Below, in pieces: positions 55,299 through 62,553 of a stretch of 62,553 nucleotides of DNA. The stretch covers positions 841,242-903,794 of the forward strand of contig NW_003314338.1 of assembly GCF_000143415.4 (NCBI RefSeq). The letters are read 5' to 3'. The stretch is from Selaginella moellendorffii (taxonomy: Eukaryota; Streptophyta; Lycopodiopsida; Selaginellales; Selaginellaceae). How positions within the stretch are numbered: the first letter of the stretch is position 1; each line of letters begins with the position of its first letter. The notes under the pieces are model-generated. The model was not told where the DNA came from. It searched no databases and saw only the letters and a list, made by a program, of their open reading frames with translations. The position numbers and the translations under genes are program-made.

Positions 55299-56959
55299 GA
55301 GAATAACGTGGCTTCAGTGCCAATGCCTAGTTTGTTTAAAAAAAGCTAGCAGATGAGGCACGTGTTTGACTTTGTTATCCTTTATTTACAACACACAATT
55401 GATTAAATTTTTTGTATGGGACATGCCACATGTAAACCCATGGACTGACATGCAGATACTTGAGGATTGCCATATGTCATATTACAATTGAGTGCCAAAT
55501 TTTAAAAAATATCTCCTTTCTTGCTTTTCTCCACAAATTGTACTCTCTTAAACCTTGAGCATCATACCTTTTGACAGCAATTACAGTAACATAGACAAGG
55601 CGATCAAAGCAAGAAAATAACCTTTTTTTAGATAAATTTTCTACTTCGTGTTCTATAAGGGGCTGGGACAGCCTCCTATAGTAGAGCTCTTCTAGACTAA
55701 AGCATAGAATGTGTTTTCGAGATCCTCCAAGGTTTTTTTTCATCTAGAAAGGCAGTAGAATTCCTAGGATTCACATAGCCAAAAGCTTGGTAAGCTTGCA
55801 CTGCTAGGGTTTCCTTGGAGAAGTGGCTGAAGGATTTGAATAAAATATGGATCTCTTGCTCTGGACGGGGCTATGGGAGAGGGAATGGGGGTGCAATCAG
55901 GCCAATTCTCTTCTGGAGGTCATTTTCTAATCTTCACGGAATGCTGGGAGAAGAAGTGCAATTTTCACAAAACGATTAAGCTCTAGATACTGAAGGACAA
56001 GTGTTTCAACTCCTTGATGAAGCTACTTCACATTGCCTGGCCTAAGATGAAAGTGTGCAGGCTCTATGATGCACATTTGTTCTTGTTTATCTTCTTTAGC
56101 CCCTCCAGTTTTAAATAGTTTAAAGTAATTTCTCAGCCTCCTAAACGAGAAATTATGTCTCTCAAAACTTAAACCTTGTAAGTCATAACTAGAATGCAAG
56201 GTATGATGTAGAGGAAGGTGGGTTGTCTGTTTAATGCAATGTCTGTAAGAAACAAACTTGTACAATTTCCACATAACATTATGTTCATGAAAGCAAAATG
56301 CTTGCCTAAGCAACAGAAAATATCCTTCTCACAAGCTTTTTCTAGTCACTGTGTCAAACTTGCAAAGATGTGTGCAAAAATGAGCTCTTGTATTCCCTAT
56401 ACCTTAGAGTAAAGGATATTAAAAGCCCTAGCAGCAAAGATCATCATACTATATCCTCCCTAGAAGTTGTAAATTAGAGGTATTTTAAAGACCATTGGTA
56501 GGCCTTCTCTAGTGGTTTTGTCATTCCACACAACCTGTGTGCATGGTTAACAATCCATGAAGATTTGTGTTATGTATATACCACTATCATATAACATTTC
56601 ATTTGAAAATAAATGTAGAGATAAAATCCAAAATATATCATAAAAGAAAGTGCATCCCACAAAAACTACCAAACACTTAAAGATTCTATAGAGCTCTTAG
56701 ATAGAGTGTGTGTATGGAACAAGCACTCACCTTTATATTTGGAAGATGCACAATTTGGAGAATAGTGACAATAAGAGCAATGCTCTTCTAAAAGCCAAAA
56801 GCCTTGATGAAACACTTATGATTGCATCAGTATGACTTATTAGCATATCTTGAGCAATCTATCAAAGTTTACATGTTGGTACATAGTTGTAAGCTTCTAA
56901 ATTTAGACTTCTTGGGAGTTCACCCAACCCAGTACTATTCAAACCCAAAGACGCTTAAC
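55299..56959. other. Upstream DNA of GH3 copy 2, no gene recognised
   Basis: Its first 200 bp match the promoter of GH3 copy 1 and contain the empty MULE target (ttatttacaacacacaattg). The rest is AT-rich, partly repeated at 50470-50830. No convincing reading frame. Confidence 0.55.
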
Positions 56960-57876
56960 TGTCGCGAATGTGACTTTGGGTATCGAAAGATACTTGTCGA
57001 CCGGTCCTTACAGACACTCTTTTCTTACTGCCATGACGGCATGAGATCGGTACAGTTGGATCCCTTTAGTAACCCCTCTTGTGCTAGTGGAGTTAACTGG
57101 GCATTTCGAGTGTACTTAGACCGGACGAGCATAAGGACGGAATTCTTACGTGCTATTAACTAAGCATACTTAGCCCGGTAAGGAGTTCCCGTCTCGTTAT
57201 GTCTTGCACTGGCTAGTGACAAGAACCCCCGCATATTGAGATTGGTCCCTCAATATGGCCGGATGATAGCTTACCGTGTTTGCCAAACACCCTCGCTATC
57301 ATGCCCTTTGTGTTAGTCTCATTTCGGTCCCAAATGCTATTTATGGAAAGTGTCTAGATTTGCTCATCTGGCATATCTACGGAATGTAGAGGTCGGCTTG
57401 AACACAATGGTGTTCGTCCCGTGTCCAAATTCGCAATCTAGCGCCATTCCATATTTAGTAAGTTTCGAGCTTGTCCTAGAGACTAACTCTTGGTACCAAG
57501 GGAGGCTTGGGGTGAAAGCCCAAAGCGTGTGTTCCTCAAGGGGGGGGGCTGTGGGGGGTTCCAAATGTATAGTAGGGATAGTGGTTGGAATGTATGTCCG
57601 ACCACTTGAGACATTAGTTTGGCTCCCGCTAGGCTGTGTCGTTCCTTGTTCTGTGTTTGGCTTGGGTCTAAGCCCAAGCTCCATGCTACTCTAGTCGGTG
57701 GAGTACCCTCCTCCTCGCGTTAGGCCACCGGTATGCCAAAATTGTGCCAGACTCCGTCTGACACCATTTTGCATGCAAGTGTTGGATACGGGGAGCTGGT
57801 GCTCGTGGGATTGTACCGGACCCTCATTTTGTAGTGCAACGGGCTTGAAGTTCGGCTCCAAATTCAGGTGCGCTAC
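56960..57876 (+). mobile_element. 5' LTR of a plus-strand Gypsy element
   Basis: About 917 bp, starting TGTCGCGAATGTGACTT and ending GCTACA, directly followed by the primer-binding site. It is homologous over its full length to the LTR at 51239-52137. The matching 3' LTR lies beyond the window. Confidence 0.85.
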
Positions 57877-57878
57877 AT

Positions 57879-57890
57879 TTGGTATCAGAG
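57879..57890 (+). other. Retroelement primer-binding site (tRNA-Met initiator)
   Basis: TTGGTATCAGAG begins 2 bp after the LTR end. It is the sequence complementary to the 3' end of initiator tRNA-Met used by many plant LTR retroelements. Confidence 0.85.
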
Positions 57891-58068
57891 GACTTGTCTC
57901 AGTGATTCCTATCCAACTTTTGTCAGATTTTCTGACTCAAGTTGTATATGCAGAGACTTTTCTAGTAGATCCGAAGTGACCTGTGTAGAATTAGTTGGAT
58001 TGCACCATTCAGTAAGAATGTTGTATGCATGTTCAGTTACTGATAGAGGCATGCATGCAGCTAGCAGG

Positions 58069-61000
58069 ATGGTGAAGAGGAACCGTGCTGATGACGCTGA
58101 AACCTCTAGACGGGCGAATCGAGAGGAGGAAACTCTTGTTAGAGATGCTGCAGAAGAGGCTGAGGCTGAGTCGGAAGAGGAAGAGCCAAATGCTGCGGCA
58201 TTGTAGTGTACGGCTCAGGAAGTCGAGATCGAGAATTTGCAAAAGGAGATTCGCAAATTGAAGAAGGAGAACAAGAAGAGGAAGAAAGAAGCTGAGGCAG
58301 CTAAACCAGCTAAGCCAGCTAAGCCTAAGCAATCAGACTCCTCTTCAAGTTCTGAGGATGATGAAGTTCTGCAGCCGCCCCCGGTTGCACGAGTTTCAAA
58401 GTTCAAGCCCCCAAAACCACCCAACTTCAGAAGCATGCGGGACTATCAGGTTTTGGAAGACTGGGTCTACGATAAGGAGAACTACTTCATAGTGGCAGAC
58501 ATAGATGATCGTACGAAAGTTGCATGCGCGCAATCCTTTCTCACCGATCATGCCAAAACTTGGTGGCGCCAAGTGTGTGCTGAAAAAGGGCAGATTAGAA
58601 GTTGGACCAAGATGCGGTCTCGTATCCGTAAGGAATACTTGCCGGATGATCTTGGTCTGAGACTTCGCGCAGAGCTGCGGCGGTTAAAAGCAACGAGGGG
58701 ATCTCATGCATTACGTTAATGTGTTTGCTCAGAAGCGCATTATGATTGCAAATATGAGTGACGAAGATGCTCGGAGTTATTTTCTGGAAGGTTTAAGTTC
58801 ACTTTCTCATAATGAGATTTTGAAGTTTAAGCCGAAGACGTACCTGGAGTGTAAGGAGGCAGCGCAGCAAATTGCCTTTAGTCACTCACTCATGGAACTA
58901 TATCAACAACCGTATGCTGGTAATTCGGATAAGAATAGGAATTCTGGAAATAAACAAGGTGATCAGAAACAGAGGGTGGAAAGCAGGTTCCGCCCTGGAG
59001 GCTCACAAGCAATAGTTAACAAAGGTGGTGGTGGTTGGAGATCACCAGCAGCTTCTTCTGGTCCTAGGCCCTCTGTTCCTCCTCCTGGTGAGTACAAGCA
59101 ACAGCAACCTGCAAAACCTACTCCTAGCGGAACAAGTAGTGTGGGTCATTGCTTCTGTTGTGGAGAGTCGGGACATAGGTCCTCGGAATGTCCCAACAAG
59201 CATAAAACAAGATCTCGGGTTAATGTCATGAGGGAAGACGGTGGTGGTGAAGCTAAAGGGGTTGACGAGTTGGTCAATGCAGACTATGAGGAAGAAGAGG
59301 TAAGTAACTTTCGTTGCTTTCCTCAAGCTTTTCTTGCAGTCAATGCAAACACTGATCCATTGATGTATCTAGTAGGCTTTGTCCGTGGACACCGAATCCG
59401 AGTGATGATTGACACAGGAGCTACGCACAGCGTGATATCTGAAGACTTAGTTAAGTTGTTAGGATTGAATGCTGAGCAAATGTCACCTATGCACTTCCGG
59501 TTTGCAGAAGGTGGGCAAGTAGCTAGAAAGTTTGTGAGTGATGTTCCAATAAAGATATCCAAGTGGAAAGAAAGAGTGGACTTGGTAGTGTTGAAGATAC
59601 CAGATTTTCAAATGGTGTTTGGTATGGACTTCCTCAACAAATATATAAAAGGGATTTATGGTGCTGGACAAAGTCGTATCACGTTGAAGTCCGAAGGACG
59701 ACCCGATGTGTCTTTCCAGTTACAAAAGCGTTCCTCAAAGGATTGGGATGGAAACTTCCTGACTGCGAGGGCCGCTCAAAAAGCAACTAAGAAGGGAGGT
59801 CGGACCTTTTGGGTTCAAGTGATGGAAGCTGAGAGTGTGGGTGACTCTGTTCGAATTAGTGATGGGGTTGATCCTGTACCAAAGAAGATATTGAAGTTGT
59901 TGGCGCAGAATCAGGATATCTTCCCGAAGGATTTGCCACTAAGGCTACCCCCTAGCTGTGAGGTTGATCATCAGATTGAGGTTATTCCGGGTTCTAAACC
60001 ACCTACGAAAGCTCCGTATCGGTTGAACATCAAGGAGATGGCTGAACTCAAGAAGCAACTCACGGAGCTTCTTGACAAAGGTCATATCCGACCTAGCAAG
60101 TCACCTTATGAAGCACCAATCCTTTTTGTTATGAAAAAGGATGGAACCATGAGGATGTGTATTGACTATCGGGCACTCAACAAGATCACGGTTAAGAACA
60201 GTTATCCTTTGCCTCGCATTGATGACTTGTTTGACCAACTCTTAAAGGCTAAATATTTTACACGACTTGATTTGCGGTCCGGGTATCATCAGATATGGGT
60301 GGCGAATCAGGATGTGGAGAAGACAACCTTTAAGACTTGATACGGATCTTATGAGTTCCTTGTCATGCCATTCGGGTTATGCAATGCTCCGGCAACGTTC
60401 AACACTATGATGGATAGAATATTCGGAGATTATTTGGATGCATTTGTCGTCCTATATATCGATGATGTTCTAGTCTTTAGTGAAACGTTGGAGGATCATT
60501 TGAAACACTTGGAGCTGGTGTTTCAGAAGTTGTGCGAACACAAACTGTATGCTAAGGAAAGTAAATGCACTTTTGGTCAATTGCGTGTAAACTTTCTCGG
60601 ACATATAATTGGTGGTGGCGTGATTGAAGTCGATCCAAAGAAAGTGGAAGCGGTGAAGTCCTGGGAAATCCCGACCACTGTATCAGATGTTCGTTCCTTT
60701 CTTGGTTTGGCAGGATACTATCGCAAGTTTGTCCGCAATTTTGCAAGAACTGCTCTTTCGTTGACTGAGTTGACGAAGAGTAGTATTCCGTTTCATTGGA
60801 CGCCAGCTTGTCAGCGTGCTTTTGTACGGTTGAAGGAGATCTTGACTACGGTTCTTGTTCTCAGGATCCCAGATCTTGATAAACCCTTTGAAGTGCATTG
60901 TGATGCATCTGGTTATGCTATTGGTACCGTGTTACAGCAAGATTGTGACAAAGCCGTTGGTGTTACGCTAAGGCGACATAGTTGTCCCGTTGCGTTCTAT

Positions 61001-62510
61001 TTCAAGAAATTGGATGAAACCCAACGAAGATGGCCAAAGCATGAGAAAGAGATGTTTGCTATAGTGTCGGCCCTGGAACACTGGAGACACTACTTGGGTG
61101 GACACACCAAGGTTTATATAGATAGTAACACACTAAGCTACTTTGCTACGCAGCCTAAGCTTACGCTGAAGCAGGCTTGTTGGCAAGAGAAGCTTGCTAG
61201 ATATGATATTGAAATCATATATAAACCTGGTAAAGACAATATTGTTCCGGATGCGTTGAGTCGTCAAGCTTAGTTCCGGGAAATATCGGCAATCAGTTCG
61301 GACTGGTTGGAAGATGTTCGAGCTTCGTATGGAAGTGATCCATTGGCAAAGGTAATCTTATGCCGTGCGGGGTTGTTGAAGCAAAGCCCTGGTAGTGAAG
61401 CAGCAAAAGTTGCTAGTTGCACTAATGTGAAACTTCACTTCTCAGTTTGGGATGGGCTTATATTCTATAAGCAAGAAAGATTGTATCTTCCCTCTAAGGA
61501 TCTTCAGCAGTTATTTCTGCGGGAACATCATGATGTTCCAGCAGCAAGACATGGTGGAAAGCGCAAGACTCTGGCTTCATTGAAAAAGGGATTTTTAGTT
61601 GCAGTGCATTCCAGCACCGGCATGGCCATTTCAAAGTGTAACACTTGATTTCGTCACTTGCTTGCCGAAGTCTAAGGGTTATGATTCTTTGATGGTGGTT
61701 GTGGATCGGTTGTCAAAGATTGCACACTTCATTCCAACTGTGGGAACAGTAAATGCGAAACAAGCAACAAAGCTCTTTTTCCATGAGCATTTGGATTTGG
61801 ATACAGTAGAAATTTGTTATAACAACACATTTCACAACGCTATCGGCTGTTCTCCATGGGAGATTCTGCAAGGAAATGCTCGTGGGGTTCCTCAATAGAT
61901 TGTTGTACCAAAACCAATGTCCGAAGTGTTGGTCCCAGCTGTTCAGACTTATACAGAGCAGCTATGCCAAGGTTGGTCTAAAGCTACTGAGGCGATGGGT
62001 AAAGCTCAGGATAGGTATCGACGTGATAAGGATCAGCATCGTCGGGATGTATCCTATCAAGTGGGAGATCCGGTGTGGCTATCTTCCCGAAACTTGAACA
62101 TTAAGGGTTCTTTGTCTCGGAAGCTCTTGCCGAGATATGTTGGACCCTATCGGGTGCTAAAACGCATTGGTGATGTATCCTATCGGTTGGATCTGCCTGC
62201 TGAGATGTCCAATGTTCATAATGTATTTCATACCAATCTATTGGCTCCTTATACTATGGATGTTGCACGTCAAGGGGAGATTCATCTGCCACCAGACGTT
62301 GTGGACGGTAAACCTGAATACGAAGTGGAAACTATCTTAGATTCCCGGTTCCGAAGATGGGCTCGTGTGAAGGAATATCTAGTTAAGTGGAAAGGTTACC
62401 CAACTTGTGAATCAACTTGGGAGCCTCTTAGTAATCTTAACCATGTAGATAACCTTATGTTGACTTCAGTACCAATCAAGCTGACTGCCCGTCTTCCCCC
62501 CTCTTTTTGA
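58069..62510 (+). pseudogene. Gypsy (chromovirus-type) gag-pol, degenerate
   Basis: Gag begins at 58069 (MVKRNRADDAETSRR), with an acidic/lysine coiled coil and capsid-like WWRQVCAEKGQIRSW. A CCHC knuckle ([14 protein letters not shown]), protease ([12 protein letters not shown]), reverse transcriptase ([26 protein letters not shown]), RNase H (EVHCDASGYAIG), integrase N-part (LREHHDVPAARHGG) and a C-terminal chromodomain (VETILDSRFRRWARVKEYLV) follow in Gypsy order. Lesions: in-frame stops near 58204, 60338, 61271 and 61896; frameshifts near 58700 and 61600; and two integrase deletions removing the zinc-binding Cys pair and the catalytic Asp/Glu segment. It cannot integrate on its own. Confidence 0.9.
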
Positions 62511-62512
<2 letters not shown>

Positions 62513-62550
<38 letters not shown>

Positions 62551-62551
62551 C
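62513..62551. repeat. Poly-T run at the window edge
   Basis: About 39 consecutive T residues follow the retroelement coding end. It could be a homopolymer, or an assembly or sequencing artefact. Confidence 0.6.
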
Positions 62552-62553
62552 CT

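Overview
This is nuclear DNA of a land plant. Genes are split by very short introns (about 45-65 nt, GT...AG), plastid-targeted biosynthetic enzymes are present, and gene-dense, moderately GC-rich tracts alternate with AT-rich repeat tracts. The intron size, the divergent PLS-type PPR gene and the gene set fit a lycophyte such as Selaginella best. That assignment is inference; no search was run.

Layout. (1) 1-14.3 kb is a repeat-rich tract. It holds a tandem segmental duplication (unit A about 2126-5368, unit B about 5922-12843) of [subtilase - uncharacterised charged gene 'X' - fragment of a RIN2-like E3 ligase - AT-rich DNA]. Unit B keeps an intact subtilase (6025-8846); unit A keeps only its first two exons. 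(2) 14.4-24.2 kb holds housekeeping genes: 20S proteasome beta-6 (PBF1-like), a complete RIN2/RIN3-like membrane RING-CUE E3 ligase, RNA polymerase III subunit RPC8 and N-acetylglutamate synthase (NAGS). (3) 24.3-34 kb is a decay zone: an inverted subtilase pseudogene that lost its active-site serine, a GDSL-esterase pseudogene, a truncated PPR gene, a single-exon unknown gene, a tRNA-Pro relic and dispersed repeats. (4) 34.2-44.2 kb is compact: a candidate RGF/GOLVEN/CLEL peptide-hormone precursor (ending DYAGPKRHPPHSH), ornithine carbamoyltransferase (OTC), acetolactate synthase (ALS), a MEX1-like maltose transporter, an HMGB protein and an F-box/LRR protein. (5) 44.6-62.5 kb holds two copies of a GH3 acyl-amido synthetase. 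One is intact; the other has a nonsense codon and is cut by a Gypsy retroelement. A Mutator-like element (46673-50346, about 290-bp terminal inverted repeats, 9-bp target duplication) sits upstream of the intact GH3, and a decayed chromodomain Gypsy element fills the right end.

Functional links. NAGS and OTC are both plastid arginine-pathway enzymes about 11 kb apart, and ALS opens branched-chain amino-acid synthesis. ALS and MEX1 are divergent across 164 bp with two telo-box motifs and a G-box. Duplication dominates the rest: the 3' end of the RIN2-like gene, intron included, recurs in at least five broken copies, and three subtilase and three gene-X copies show successive deletions.

Exon limits were read by eye from splice consensus, frame and family alignment from memory, so individual junctions may be off by a few bases.
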